Assembly (NCBI RefSeq): GCF_001294335.1
Contig: NZ_LGKG01000141.1
Location: forward strand, 62,001 to 126,000
Source of the DNA: Streptomyces chattanoogensis
GTDB lineage: Bacteria > Actinomycetota > Actinomycetes > Streptomycetales > Streptomycetaceae
Reading direction: 5' to 3'
Length of the DNA: 64,000 bases
Shown here in pieces: positions 23,513-32,118 of this stretch; positions within the stretch are counted from its first letter, which is position 1; the number at the start of each line of letters is the position of its first letter. The translations under genes were made by a program, and so were the position numbers. A model generated the notes under the pieces. It made no database searches. It was given only the letters and a program-made list of their open reading frames with translations, and was not told the origin of the DNA.

Positions 23513-24826
23513 GTGACCGAGTCCGCGTCCGTGACCGAGTCCGTGACCACACCCCGCTCTGAGCACAGCGCGGACGTGATCGTCGTCGGCGCCGGGCCCG
23601 CCGGCTCGACCACCGCGTACCACCTGGCCAAGTCCGGTCTGGACGTCCTCCTCCTGGAGAAGACCGCGTTCCCGCGCGAGAAGGTCTGCGGCGACGGGCT
23701 GACCCCGCGCGCGACCAAGCAGCTCGTCGCGATGGGCATCGACATCTCCGAGGAAGCGGGCTGGCTGCGCAACAAGGGCCTGCGCATCATCGGCGGCGGC
23801 TCCCGCCTCCAGCTCGACTGGCCGGATCTCGCCTCGTACCCCAACTACGGACTGGTCCGTAAGCGCGACGACTTCGACGAGCAGCTGGCCCGCCAGGCCC
23901 AGAAGGCCGGCGCCCGCCTCTATGAGCGCTGCAACGTCGGTGCGCCGATCATCAACGACCTCACCGGCCACATCACCGGCGTCCACGCCAAGCTCGGCGA
24001 AGAGAAGACCCCGGTCACCTTCCACGCCCCGATCGTGGTGGCCGCCGACGGCAACTCCACCCGCCTCTCGCTGGCCATGGGCCTGCACCGCCGCGAGGAC
24101 CGCCCGATGGGCGTCGCGGTCCGCACCTACTTCACCTCCCCCCGGCACGACGACGACTACCTCGAGTCCTGGCTGGAGCTGTGGGACCGGCGCGGCGCCC
24201 AGGACCGCCTCCTCCCCGGCTACGGCTGGATCTTCGGCATGGGCGACGGGACGAGCAACGTCGGCCTCGGAGTGCTGAACACCTCCAGCTCCTTCAAGGA
24301 GCTCGACTGGCGCGAGATCCTCAAGGCCTGGTGCGCCTCGATGCCCGCCGACTGGGGCTACACCCCCGAGAACATGACCGGCCCGATCCGCGGCGCGGCC
24401 CTCCCCATGGCCTTCAACCGCCAGCCCCACTACACCAAGGGCCTCCTCCTGGTCGGCGACGCCGGCGGCCTGGTCAACCCCTTCAACGGCGAGGGCATCG
24501 CCTACGCCATGGAGTCCGGCTCCCTCGCCGCCGAGGTCATCGTCCAGGCCCAGGCCCGCGCCACCTACGCCCAGCGCGAGCTGGCCCTGCACCGCTACCC
24601 CAAGATCCTCAAGGACACCTACGGCGGCTACTACTCCCTCGGCCGCGCCTTCGTGAAGCTCATCGGCAACCCCAAGGTCATGAAGATCGCCACCCAGCGC
24701 GGCCTGACCCACCCGATGCTGATGCGCTTCACCCTCAAGATGCTCGCCAACCTCACGGACCCGACGGGCGGTGACGCGATGGACCGCATCATCAACGGCC
24801 TGTCGAAGGTGGCGCCGAAGGCCTAG
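23513..24826 (+). CDS. Geranylgeranyl reductase family FAD enzyme, probable menaquinone side-chain reductase (MenJ-like)
   Basis: A 437-residue flavoprotein. The FAD dinucleotide motif VIVVGAGPAGSTTAYHLA lies near residue 22, the family motif LLLEKTAFPREKVCGDGL follows, and the second FAD-binding motif LLVGDAGGLVNPFNGEGI lies near 322. Actinobacteria saturate isoprene units of menaquinone with such enzymes (MenJ, Rv0561c type). The neighbourhood of menG, mqnC, nuo and a prenyl synthase supports this role. A polar-lipid or carotenoid substrate is the alternative. Start is GTG at 23513 with GGGAG 7-8 nt upstream; the longer open frame would read through the palindrome. Confidence 0.82.
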   Translation: MTESASVTESVTTPRSEHSADVIVVGAGPAGSTTAYHLAKSGLDVLLLEKTAFPREKVCGDGLTPRATKQLVAMGIDISEEAGWLRNKGLRIIGGGSRLQLDWPDLASYPNYGLVRKRDDFDEQLARQAQKAGARLYERCNVGAPIINDLTGHITGVHAKLGEEKTPVTFHAPIVVAADGNSTRLSLAMGLHRREDRPMGVAVRTYFTSPRHDDDYLESWLELWDRRGAQDRLLPGYGWIFGMGDGTSNVGLGVLNTSSSFKELDWREILKAWCASMPADWGYTPENMTGPIRGAALPMAFNRQPHYTKGLLLVGDAGGLVNPFNGEGIAYAMESGSLAAEVIVQAQARATYAQRELALHRYPKILKDTYGGYYSLGRAFVKLIGNPKVMKIATQRGLTHPMLMRFTLKMLANLTDPTGGDAMDRIINGLSKVAPKA

Positions 24827-24851
24827 CGTCCCGGCGCGGTACGGGCGGCCC

Positions 24852-25037
24852 TCAGCGTGCGGGGCCGCCCGGCCGGTCGTTGCCGTGCCCGCGCCAGGCC
24901 GCGTACAGGCCGGACAGGGCGATGGCCACGGTGGCCAGCGACTGCGGCGCGACGCCCATGCGGATGAGGATGATTCCGGTGGCGAGTACGGCAAGAAAGC
25001 CGATGAGATCCTGGAGCCTGCCGCCGCGTCCGTTCAT
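24852..25037 (-). CDS. Small two-helix membrane protein
   Basis: A 61-residue protein: basic start MNGRGGRLQDL, helix IGFLAVLATGIILIRMGV, then helix TVAIALSGLYAAWRGHG and a polar tail. AAGGAG lies 6 nt before the ATG. It converges on the reductase gene (25 nt apart) and is divergent from the HTH/coiled-coil gene. Function unknown. Confidence 0.6.
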   Translation of the reverse strand: MNGRGGRLQDLIGFLAVLATGIILIRMGVAPQSLATVAIALSGLYAAWRGHGNDRPGGPAR

Positions 25038-25198
25038 ACGAGTCTCCTTGTTCCTGCGGTTCTTGGTCCTGTGTGCCGTGGCACCTGCCGACCAGGGTCG
25101 CCGGGGGGCCGGGTGCTGCGGCAGGTGCCGCGGTGCTGCCGAGGGGGTTGGCAGCATCCGTACGAACGAGGGGACACCGAGGGGATGGGGAGCACGCC

Positions 25199-26572
25199 AT
25201 GGCAGACCTGCAACCGTTCGACGACGACTTAGCGCCCGAGCGGGTGGCCCTCGCGCAGGCCTTGCGCGATCTCTTCCGCGGCCTGGAGATCTCCGAACGC
25301 CGCTACGCGGTACGCCGGTCGTACGACTCCTCCACCGTCTCCCGCTTCCTCAACGGCAAGCGGCTGGCGTCCTGGACGTTCGTCCTCAATCTGCTGCACG
25401 ACGTCGCCGAGAAGCGGGGCACCGTCCCCACGGCCGAGACCACGGAGATGCTGCGCGCCCTGCACATGGCGGCCGCGAAGGCGGGCAGGAGCCCGGTCCA
25501 CAAGGTCCAGCTGCTGGAGCAGAAGCTGGCCAGGGCCGATGAGGAGGCGCGGCGGACCGCCCAGCGGGAGCGGTGGCTGGAGGACACCCTCCAGGATCGC
25601 GAGCACCGCATCAGGGATCTGCAGATGCGGCAGCGGGAACTGGAGACGGCGCTGGCGGAGGGCGCCTCGTACGGCGGGTACGGCGACGGCACGGACGAGG
25701 AACTGGCCCGGCTGCGTGCCGAGGTAGCCGCCCTGCAGGAGGAGCTGGAGCGCACCCGGGAGCACCACCGGGCGGCCGAGGAGCGCTGCGAGCTGCTGGA
25801 GCGGCAGCTGGCGGAAGCGGAGGGGCGGGGGAGGCTGCCGGATACGGCCGGTACGCCGGATGTGGCCCGTACGGACGAGAGGGCGCCGGCGTCGGGCGAG
25901 CCCGCCGGGGTGGATCTGCGGAACGCCCATTTCAATGGCGACGTGTACTTCCATTCCGACGCCTGGGCGGTGGACGAGGACTTCGTCGACGCGGTGACGG
26001 TGCGGGTGGGCCGGGGCGGCAGGTTCAGCGGCAACGGCCTGCTGCTCGACGCCGGCACGGTGGTCACGACCGCCGGGGCCGTCCTCTACCCCGACTCGGC
26101 GGTCGGCTCTCTGACGGTCACCACGGCCGGTGGCCACCGCGTGGCGGCCGTGCTGGCGGAGTGCCTGCCCGCCTGGGAATCCGCCGACCGGTACCAGTGG
26201 GGGTTCCCGAACCTGGCCCTGCTGAAGCTGGCCGATCCGGTGGACGGCCCTTTCCACGTGCCGGACCCCGGCGTCAAGGTGGCGCCCGGCAGCCGGCTGC
26301 TGGTCAGCGGTTACGGTCTCGGCGGTGCGAGGAGATGGGAGCGCCATTCCTGCGTGCTGCAGCTCCAGGGCCGTACCGGCGACTGGCTGCGGGTGGAGGG
26401 TGAGCTGGTCGACGGCCTGACCGGGGCCCCCGCTTTCCACTCGGCCTCGGGAGCCCTGGCCGGACTGGTCAGTGCCCGGCTGATGGAGGGCCAGGGAGGC
26501 CTCCTCACTCCCGTCGCCGCCCTCCGCGGCCTCACCTCGCTGCGCGGGCTGCTCGCCCCGCGACCGGGCTGA
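25199..26572 (+). CDS. HTH / coiled-coil protein fused to a catalytically dead trypsin-like domain
   Basis: A 457-residue protein of unknown role. Residues about 10-60 form a helix-turn-helix (ISERRYAVRRSYDSSTVSRF LNGKRL). Residues about 100-215 are a long, heptad-like coiled coil rich in E, R, Q and L. After a short linker a ~190-residue segment matches the outline of a trypsin-like protease, but the triad is gone: the His region reads LLLDAGTVVTTAGAV (TAGAV instead of TAAHV), the Asp region reads PNLALLKL (Asn for Asp), and the Ser region reads VDGLTGAPAF instead of GDSGGP. The fold residues around each site remain. HTH plus effector or sensor domains of this kind are frequent in Streptomyces conflict and signalling proteins. 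Start ATG 25199 with GGGGAG 6 nt upstream. Divergent from the small membrane protein. Confidence 0.7.
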   Translation: MADLQPFDDDLAPERVALAQALRDLFRGLEISERRYAVRRSYDSSTVSRFLNGKRLASWTFVLNLLHDVAEKRGTVPTAETTEMLRALHMAAAKAGRSPVHKVQLLEQKLARADEEARRTAQRERWLEDTLQDREHRIRDLQMRQRELETALAEGASYGGYGDGTDEELARLRAEVAALQEELERTREHHRAAEERCELLERQLAEAEGRGRLPDTAGTPDVARTDERAPASGEPAGVDLRNAHFNGDVYFHSDAWAVDEDFVDAVTVRVGRGGRFSGNGLLLDAGTVVTTAGAVLYPDSAVGSLTVTTAGGHRVAAVLAECLPAWESADRYQWGFPNLALLKLADPVDGPFHVPDPGVKVAPGSRLLVSGYGLGGARRWERHSCVLQLQGRTGDWLRVEGELVDGLTGAPAFHSASGALAGLVSARLMEGQGGLLTPVAALRGLTSLRGLLAPRPG

Positions 26573-26597
26573 CGGGCGGAGCCCGGGCGTACACGGC

Positions 26598-26630
26598 GAA
26601 GGGCCGCCCCCGGGAGAGGGGCGGCCCTTC
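26598..26630. terminator. Bidirectional terminator between convergent genes
   Basis: A perfect 13-bp stem GAAGGGCCGCCCC / GGGGCGGCCCTTC with a 7-nt loop, between the pseudoprotease gene and the converging NlpC/P60 gene. Confidence 0.85.
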
Positions 26631-26654
26631 ACTGGAACCGTGGGTACGGCGGTC

Positions 26655-27443
26655 TCAGAGGACGCGCACCGCACCGGTCGGCATGTCGTAGCTGAGCGGG
26701 CGCTCGACGATGCCGGTGCTCGGGTTCTGCGCGCCGATGAACTTGCCGTCACCGACGTAGACGGCGACGTGGTAGGCGCTGCCCGCGCTGCCCCAGTAGA
26801 GGATGTCCCCGACCTGGAGGTTGTCCAGGCCCACCTGGGTGCCGGTGGTGGACTGGTCCTGCGAGACGCGCGGCAGGTCGATACCGATCTGGCGGAACGC
26901 GGCCTGGGTCAGGCCGGAGCAGTCGTACGACGAGGAGCCGGTGGCGCCGAGGACGTATGCCTTGCCGAGCTGCGCCTTGAGGAAGCTGACCAGGGTGGCG
27001 GTGCTGCCGCTGGCGGAGGAGACGGAGAGCGTGGTGCGCTCGTCGGAGCGCGAGGCGCGGGCCTCTTCCTTGGCCTTGCGGGCCTCGGCGGCCTTCTTGC
27101 GGGCCTCGGCCTCGGCCTTGGCCTTCTTCACGGCGGCGGCCTTGTGCTTCTCCGCGGCCTTGGCGGCCTTGGCGAGCGCGTGGTCCTGGACGGCCTGGCG
27201 CTCGTAGTCGAACGCGACCTGCTGAGCGGTGTCCGCGCTCTTGGCGGCGCTGGTCGCCAGCGCCGTCGTGATGGTGGGCATCTCCTGGGTTTCGGAGACG
27301 GTCTTTTCCGCGGCGTTGGCCGGCACGGTCGCGCCGGTCACCGCGAGGGTGAGGAAGCCACCGGTCACGCCCGCACGCAGGGCCCGAGAAGAGGCGGAAC
27401 TGCGGGGCTTCCGGTGGCTGGGTATGTGTGCGTTCGGGGACAT
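26655..27443 (-). CDS. Secreted NlpC/P60 peptidoglycan endopeptidase
   Basis: A 262-residue exported cell-wall hydrolase. The signal peptide (about residues 1-45) ends VTGATVPANAAEK. A K/A/E-rich coiled-coil helix spans about 75-125. The C-terminal NlpC/P60 domain has Cys in SSYDCSGLTQAAF near 174, His in SAYHVAVYVG near 223 and the third polar residue in IGAQNPSTG. It cleaves D-Glu-meso-DAP type bonds in stem peptides. Start ATG 27443; the frame stays open to 27650 without a ribosome site. The upstream region was examined for the c-di-AMP (ydaO) riboswitch common before such genes; I could not identify its GGGTGAATC-type core. An inverted repeat lies at 27486-27499. Confidence 0.9.
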   Translation of the reverse strand: MSPNAHIPSHRKPRSSASSRALRAGVTGGFLTLAVTGATVPANAAEKTVSETQEMPTITTALATSAAKSADTAQQVAFDYERQAVQDHALAKAAKAAEKHKAAAVKKAKAEAEARKKAAEARKAKEEARASRSDERTTLSVSSASGSTATLVSFLKAQLGKAYVLGATGSSSYDCSGLTQAAFRQIGIDLPRVSQDQSTTGTQVGLDNLQVGDILYWGSAGSAYHVAVYVGDGKFIGAQNPSTGIVERPLSYDMPTGAVRVL

Positions 27444-27485
27444 GACACCACGGCTATCAGGCGCCGTAGGTTGCTGCCAACAAAG

Positions 27486-27499
27486 GTGGTGTGCACCAC
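27486..27499. promoter_or_regulatory. Inverted repeat upstream of the NlpC/P60 gene
   Basis: GTGGTG-TG-CACCAC is a perfect 6-bp dyad with a 2-nt centre, 43 nt before the NlpC/P60 start. It could be an operator or, in the 5' leader, a small hairpin. Confidence 0.35.
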
Positions 27500-28097
27500 A
27501 CTTGACATGCACGCGACGAATAAAAGGGATCTTTCGGTCGCCCGCCGAGCCGGCGGCGCGATGTCCGGATTTCGCGATCATGTTCCTACGCATGGCATTT
27601 GCTGCCCGATGCGGGGGGCCGGAGGGGCTTATCACCTCCGCATCCGCCACGCCAAGGCTTCCCGGCCGTCAAGGACCTATCGCGCGAAACTGCGTGGGAT
27701 AGGTCACTCTTGAGTGTCCGTTATGTTCCTGTGATCTGACGGTGGCGGTGATGCGGCGGGGAGTCCTGACGCCCCCTCGGCCCGCCGCCGGACCGGCCGC
27801 TCGTGAATGCGGGCACGTTCTCGCGATCACGGCCGCGCCGGGAGCGGATCACTCAACGGGGTGCGGCGCTTATAACAGTTGACCCGGTCCAGCGCCAATT
27901 TGCTTGCACGCTCCACTACTTGATAGGGAAGCGCCTCGCTGACCAGCGGTAACCCCCTCGAATGTCACCTCTCGTGATCACTCGCGTGCTTCGTGTGCGA
28001 AGATCATCGGTAATCCGGCTTCATGATCCTTCGTCAGGTGGTGAAGATCACAAAGTTGTTGCCGCACCCCGTGTCGCAGATCACAGACCGGCGGGCA
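27500..28097. other. Long intergenic region between nlpC/p60 and nuoA with GATCAC cluster
   Basis: No gene is visible in about 600 nt. Six GATCAC/GTGATC sites occur at 27731, 27825, 27847, 27974 (palindromic GTGATCAC), 28046 and 28079, which is many more than expected at this base composition. A further dyad GACCTATC-N16-GATAGGTC lies at 27674-27705. Local A+T content is raised compared with the coding sequence, as expected of a regulatory region serving two divergent genes. Confidence 0.5.
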
Positions 28098-28135
28098 TAA
28101 GATGCAGGCGTTCGGGCTTGTGAACTGCCTCACAT
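28098..28135 (+). promoter_or_regulatory. nuo promoter and Rex-type redox operator
   Basis: TAAGAT (28098-28103) is a good -10 box; TCGCAG 18 nt upstream is a weak -35. At 28118-28135, TTGTGAACTGCCTCACAT matches the Streptomyces Rex operator TTGTGAA-N4-TTCACAA with two mismatches. It lies just after the predicted transcription start. Rex releases DNA at high NADH/NAD+ and is known to control nuoA-N in S. coelicolor, so this placement is expected. Confidence 0.75.
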
Positions 28136-28215
28136 ATGCACGATCTCTCCGGGGCAGCCCAGCGGGCCCGAGCGGACCGCCATCCAGTCATCGTCGACTG
28201 AAGGGAGCGAGGACG

Positions 28216-28575
28216 GTGAACGCTTACGCGCCCATCCTCGTACTGGGAGCCCTCGGGGCAGGCTTTGCGATCTTCTCCGTCGTCATGGCCGCACTCATCG
28301 GGCCCAGGCGTTACAACCGGGCCAAGCTCGAGGCGTACGAATGCGGAATCGAGCCGACGCCACAGCCGTCCGGGGGCGGTCGCTTTCCGATCAAGTACTA
28401 CCTGACGGCGATGCTCTTCATCGTCTTCGACATCGAGATCGTCTTCCTCTATCCCTGGGCCGTCACCTTCGACGCCCTCGGGATCTTCGGGCTCGTCGAG
28501 ATGCTGCTCTTCGCGCTCACCGTCTTCGTCGCCTACGCCTATGTCTGGCGTCGTGGCGGCCTGGAATGGGACTAG
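28216..28575 (+). CDS. nuoA: NADH-quinone oxidoreductase subunit A
   Basis: A 119-residue subunit of the complex I membrane arm, with three membrane helices and the conserved YECGIEP loop (ND3-like Cys loop) near residue 42, linking quinone chemistry to proton pumping. Later motif FPIKYYLTAMLFIVFDIEIVFLYPW is diagnostic. Start is GTG at 28216 with AAGGGAG upstream. First gene of the nuoA-N operon. Confidence 0.95.
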   Translation: MNAYAPILVLGALGAGFAIFSVVMAALIGPRRYNRAKLEAYECGIEPTPQPSGGGRFPIKYYLTAMLFIVFDIEIVFLYPWAVTFDALGIFGLVEMLLFALTVFVAYAYVWRRGGLEWD

Positions 28576-28584
28576 GGGTCACAT

Positions 28585-29139
28585 ATGGGACTGGAAGAGA
28601 AGCTGCCGAGCGGCTTTTTGCTGACCACTGTCGAGCAGGCCGCGGGATGGGTGCGCAAATCATCGGTCTTCCCCGCGACCTTCGGTCTGGCCTGCTGCGC
28701 CATCGAAATGATGACCACCGGCGCCGGGCGCTACGACCTGGCCCGCTTCGGCATGGAGGTCTTCCGCGGTTCCCCGCGGCAGGCGGATCTGATGATCGTG
28801 GCCGGCCGGGTGAGCCAGAAGATGGCGCCCGTGCTGCGGCAGGTCTACGACCAGATGCCGAACCCGAAATGGGTGATCTCCATGGGTGTTTGCGCCTCGT
28901 CGGGCGGCATGTTCAATAACTACGCGATTGTGCAGGGCGTTGACCACATTGTCCCCGTTGACATCTATTTGCCGGGCTGCCCGCCGCGTCCCGAAATGCT
29001 GATGGACGCCATCCTCAAGCTGCACCGCAAGATCCAGGACACCAAGCTCGGGGTCAACCAGGAGCAGGCGGCCCGCGAGGCGGAGGAAGCCGCCCTCAAG
29101 GCGCTCCCCCTCATCGAGATGAAGGGGCTGCTGCGGTGA
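28585..29139 (+). CDS. nuoB: NADH-quinone oxidoreductase subunit B
   Basis: A 184-residue peripheral-arm subunit carrying the terminal [4Fe-4S] cluster N2 that reduces quinone. Ligands are visible as the Cys pair in [10 protein letters not shown], Cys in GVCASSGG and Cys in LPGCPPRPE. It follows nuoA by 9 nt and overlaps nuoC through GTGA. Confidence 0.97.
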   Translation: MGLEEKLPSGFLLTTVEQAAGWVRKSSVFPATFGLACCAIEMMTTGAGRYDLARFGMEVFRGSPRQADLMIVAGRVSQKMAPVLRQVYDQMPNPKWVISMGVCASSGGMFNNYAIVQGVDHIVPVDIYLPGCPPRPEMLMDAILKLHRKIQDTKLGVNQEQAAREAEEAALKALPLIEMKGLLR

Positions 29140-29915
29140 GTGATCCGAAGAACCCCGAGCGCGACCAGGGAAACCACAACGGCAACGTCCCCGTCCAGCG
29201 CGACGACACCGGCGAGGTGATCGGCACCCGCCGCGGCATGTTCGGTGCCAACAACGGCGGCGACACCTCCGGTTACGGCGGCCTGGTGCGGACCGTACGG
29301 CTGCCCGGGGCGGCCCAGCGGCCGTACGGCGGACCGCGCGGCGACGAGGGAGGCTACGGCGAATTCGACGAGATCGCCGACGAGCTGGAGGGCGCCCTCG
29401 AGGAGCAGGGCCTCGTCCCCGGGAACGTCATCTCCAAGACCGTCGTCGACCGCGGGGAGCTGACCTTCCACATCGAGCGCGAGTATCTGCCGGCCGTCGC
29501 CAGGATCCTGCGCGACGACCCGGCGCTGCGCTTCGAGCTCTGTCTGGGCGTGAGCGGAGCGCACTTCCCCGGCACCCCGTCCGATACGACGAACGCGGGC
29601 CGTGAGCTGCACGCCGTCTACCACCTGCGCTCCCTCACCCACAACCGGCTGATCCGGCTGGAGGTCTCCGCCCCCGACGCCGACCCGCATGTGCCCTCGA
29701 TCGTGAGCGTCTATCCGACCAATGACTGGCACGAGCGCGAGACCTACGACTTCTTCGGGATCGTCTTCGACGGTCACCCGGCGCTGACGCGGATCATGAT
29801 GCCCGACGACTGGCAGGGCTTCCCGCAGCGCAAGGACTACCCGCTCGGCGGCATTCCCGTCGAGTACAAGGGCGCCCAGATCCCGGCTCCCGACCAGCGG
29901 AGGTCGTACAGCTGA
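29136..29915 (+). CDS. nuoC: NADH-quinone oxidoreductase subunit C
   Basis: A 259-residue peripheral-arm subunit (30-kDa type), separate from NuoD. An N-terminal extension of ~75 polar, Gly-rich residues precedes the conserved core, which ends [20 protein letters not shown] and [18 protein letters not shown]. Start GTG 29136 overlaps the nuoB stop, so it is translationally coupled; its end overlaps the nuoD ATG by one base. Confidence 0.96.
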   Translation: MSDPKNPERDQGNHNGNVPVQRDDTGEVIGTRRGMFGANNGGDTSGYGGLVRTVRLPGAAQRPYGGPRGDEGGYGEFDEIADELEGALEEQGLVPGNVISKTVVDRGELTFHIEREYLPAVARILRDDPALRFELCLGVSGAHFPGTPSDTTNAGRELHAVYHLRSLTHNRLIRLEVSAPDADPHVPSIVSVYPTNDWHERETYDFFGIVFDGHPALTRIMMPDDWQGFPQRKDYPLGGIPVEYKGAQIPAPDQRRSYS

Positions 29916-31237
29916 TGACTACTTCCCCGGCAAGCCCCCGCGAGACCACCGAGGGCGCCGTCTACACCGTCACCGGCGGCGACTGGGACGAGGTCGCCGC
30001 GCGGGCGGTCACCTCCGACGACGAGCGGATCATCGTCAACATGGGGCCGCAGCACCCCTCCACGCACGGCGTGCTCCGGCTGATCCTGGAGATCGACGGC
30101 GAGACCGTCACCGAGGCCCGCTGCGGCATCGGCTATCTGCACACCGGCATCGAGAAGAACCTCGAGTACCGGACCTGGACGCAGGGCACCACCTTCGTCA
30201 CGCGGATGGATTACCTGACCCCCTTCTTCAACGAGACCGCCTACTGTCTGGCCGTCGAGAAGCTGCTCGGCATCACCGACCAGGTCCCCGACCGGGCCAC
30301 GCTCATCCGCGTGATGCTGATGGAGCTCAACCGGCTCTCCTCCCACCTGGTGTGCATCGCCACCGGCGGCATGGAGCTGGGCGCCACCACGATCATGATC
30401 TACGGCTTCCGGGACCGTGAGCTCATCCTCGACATCTACGAGCTGATCACCGGCCTGCGGATGAACCACGCCTACATCCGGCCCGGCGGCCTCGCCCAGG
30501 ACCTGCCCCCGGGCGCCGTCGACCAGGTGCGCGCCTTCGTCAAGAAGATGCGCAAGAACCTCCCCGAGTACGACAAGCTCGCCACCGGCAACCCGGTCTT
30601 CAAGGGCCGCATGGAGGGCATCGGCTATCTCGACCTGGCCGGCTGTCTGGCCACCGGCGCCACCGGCCCCATCCTGCGCTCCGCCGGACTGCCCCACGAC
30701 CTGCGCAAAACGCAGCCGTACTGTGGATACGAGACCTACGACTTCGAGGTGCCCACCGCCGACACCTGCGACGCCTACGGCCGGTTCCTGATCCGGCTGG
30801 AGGAGATGCGCCAGTCGCTGCGGATCGTCGAGCAGTGCCTGGACCGGCTCGAACCGGGACCGGTCATGGTCGAGGACAAGAAGATCGCCTGGCCCGCGCA
30901 GCTGGCCCTGGGACCGGACGGCCTCGGCAACTCCCTGGACCACATCAAGAAGATCATGGGCACCTCGATGGAGGCCCTGATCCACCACTTCAAGCTGGTG
31001 ACGGAGGGCTTCAGGGTCCCGCCCGGACAGGCCTACTCCGCCGTGGAGTCCCCCAAGGGCGAGCTGGGCGTCCATGCGGTCAGCGACGGCGGCACCCGCC
31101 CCTACCGCGTGCACTTCCGCGACCCGTCCTTCACCAATCTGCAGGCCATGGCGGCGATGTGCGAAGGCGGCCAGGTCGCCGACGTCATCGTCGCCGTCGC
31201 GTCCATCGACCCCGTGATGGGAGGCGTCGACCGGTGA
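29915..31237 (+). CDS. nuoD: NADH-quinone oxidoreductase subunit D
   Basis: A 440-residue 49-kDa-type subunit forming the quinone cavity with NuoB. It shows the N-terminal [15 protein letters not shown] loop, whose His contacts the quinone head group, and [19 protein letters not shown]. The hydrogenase-like C-terminus ends in [11 protein letters not shown]. Start ATG overlaps the nuoC stop by one base. Confidence 0.97.
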   Translation: MTTSPASPRETTEGAVYTVTGGDWDEVAARAVTSDDERIIVNMGPQHPSTHGVLRLILEIDGETVTEARCGIGYLHTGIEKNLEYRTWTQGTTFVTRMDYLTPFFNETAYCLAVEKLLGITDQVPDRATLIRVMLMELNRLSSHLVCIATGGMELGATTIMIYGFRDRELILDIYELITGLRMNHAYIRPGGLAQDLPPGAVDQVRAFVKKMRKNLPEYDKLATGNPVFKGRMEGIGYLDLAGCLATGATGPILRSAGLPHDLRKTQPYCGYETYDFEVPTADTCDAYGRFLIRLEEMRQSLRIVEQCLDRLEPGPVMVEDKKIAWPAQLALGPDGLGNSLDHIKKIMGTSMEALIHHFKLVTEGFRVPPGQAYSAVESPKGELGVHAVSDGGTRPYRVHFRDPSFTNLQAMAAMCEGGQVADVIVAVASIDPVMGGVDR

Positions 31238-32118
31238 ACGACGTCCAGCTGGGCATGCCCCAACTCCCCGCCCCGGACTACCCGGCCGACGTCCGGGCCC
31301 GGTTGGAGGCCGATGCCAGGGAGGTGATCGCCCGCTACCCCGGCTCGCGCTCCGCGCTGCTGCCGCTGCTGCACCTCGTACAGGCCGAGGAAGGGCATGT
31401 CACCCGCACCGGCATCCGCTTCTGCGCCGAGATGCTCGATCTGACCACGGCCGAGGTCACCGCCGTCTCGACCTTCTACTCCATGTACCGCCGCAGGGCC
31501 GGCGGCGACTACCAGGTCGGGGTCTGCACCAACACCCTGTGCGCGGTGATGGGCGGCGACGCCATCTTCGACGAGCTGAAGCGGCACCTCGGCGTCGAGA
31601 ACGGCGAGACCACCGAGGACGGCGCCGTCACCCTCGAACACATCGAGTGCAACGCCGCCTGCGACTTCGCCCCCGTCGTGATGGTCAACTGGGAGTTCTT
31701 CGACAACCAGACGCCCGAGTCCGCCACACGCCTGGTGGACGACCTGCTGGCCGGGCGCACCGTCGAACCGACCCGCGGCGCCCCCCTGTGCACCTACAAG
31801 GAGACGTCCCGGATCCTCGCCGGCTTCCCCGACGCACGCCCCGGCGCCGTCGAGGCCACCGGCGGTGCCGGCCCCGCCTCACTGGTGGGCCTGCGCCTGG
31901 CCAAGGGCGAAACCGCCCCGGGCCGCAGCGCCGACCACGTCGTCGCACCCCGCACCACCGCCGACGGCCCCGCCGAGGCCCTCGAGGGCGAGCCCCCCAG
32001 CGGCCGCCCCGACACGCAGGCACCTTCGGGCCACCCCAGCTCCCATGACGCACCGCAGGAAACGTCTGCCTCGGACGACCAGCACCCGGCCGGACCGATC
32101 GCAGAGGAGGGGGAGTGA
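31234..32118 (+). CDS. nuoE: NADH-quinone oxidoreductase subunit E with long C-terminal extension
   Basis: A 294-residue subunit. The first ~185 residues are the thioredoxin-like 24-kDa fold with a [2Fe-2S] cluster N1a: CTNTLC near 95-100 and CNAACDF near 135. The last ~105 residues are a low-complexity Ala/Pro/Gly/Glu tail (about 190-294), absent from E. coli NuoE, typical of actinomycete versions. Start GTG overlaps the nuoD stop; end overlaps nuoF. Confidence 0.94.
   Translation: MNDVQLGMPQLPAPDYPADVRARLEADAREVIARYPGSRSALLPLLHLVQAEEGHVTRTGIRFCAEMLDLTTAEVTAVSTFYSMYRRRAGGDYQVGVCTNTLCAVMGGDAIFDELKRHLGVENGETTEDGAVTLEHIECNAACDFAPVVMVNWEFFDNQTPESATRLVDDLLAGRTVEPTRGAPLCTYKETSRILAGFPDARPGAVEATGGAGPASLVGLRLAKGETAPGRSADHVVAPRTTADGPAEALEGEPPSGRPDTQAPSGHPSSHDAPQETSASDDQHPAGPIAEEGE

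Noticed and set aside
27444-27720. c-di-AMP (ydaO) riboswitch before the NlpC/P60 gene
   Set aside because: Such genes often carry one in Streptomyces, but I could not find the conserved GGGTGAATC/GGGGAA core or the expected pairing; a covariance-model search would be decisive.
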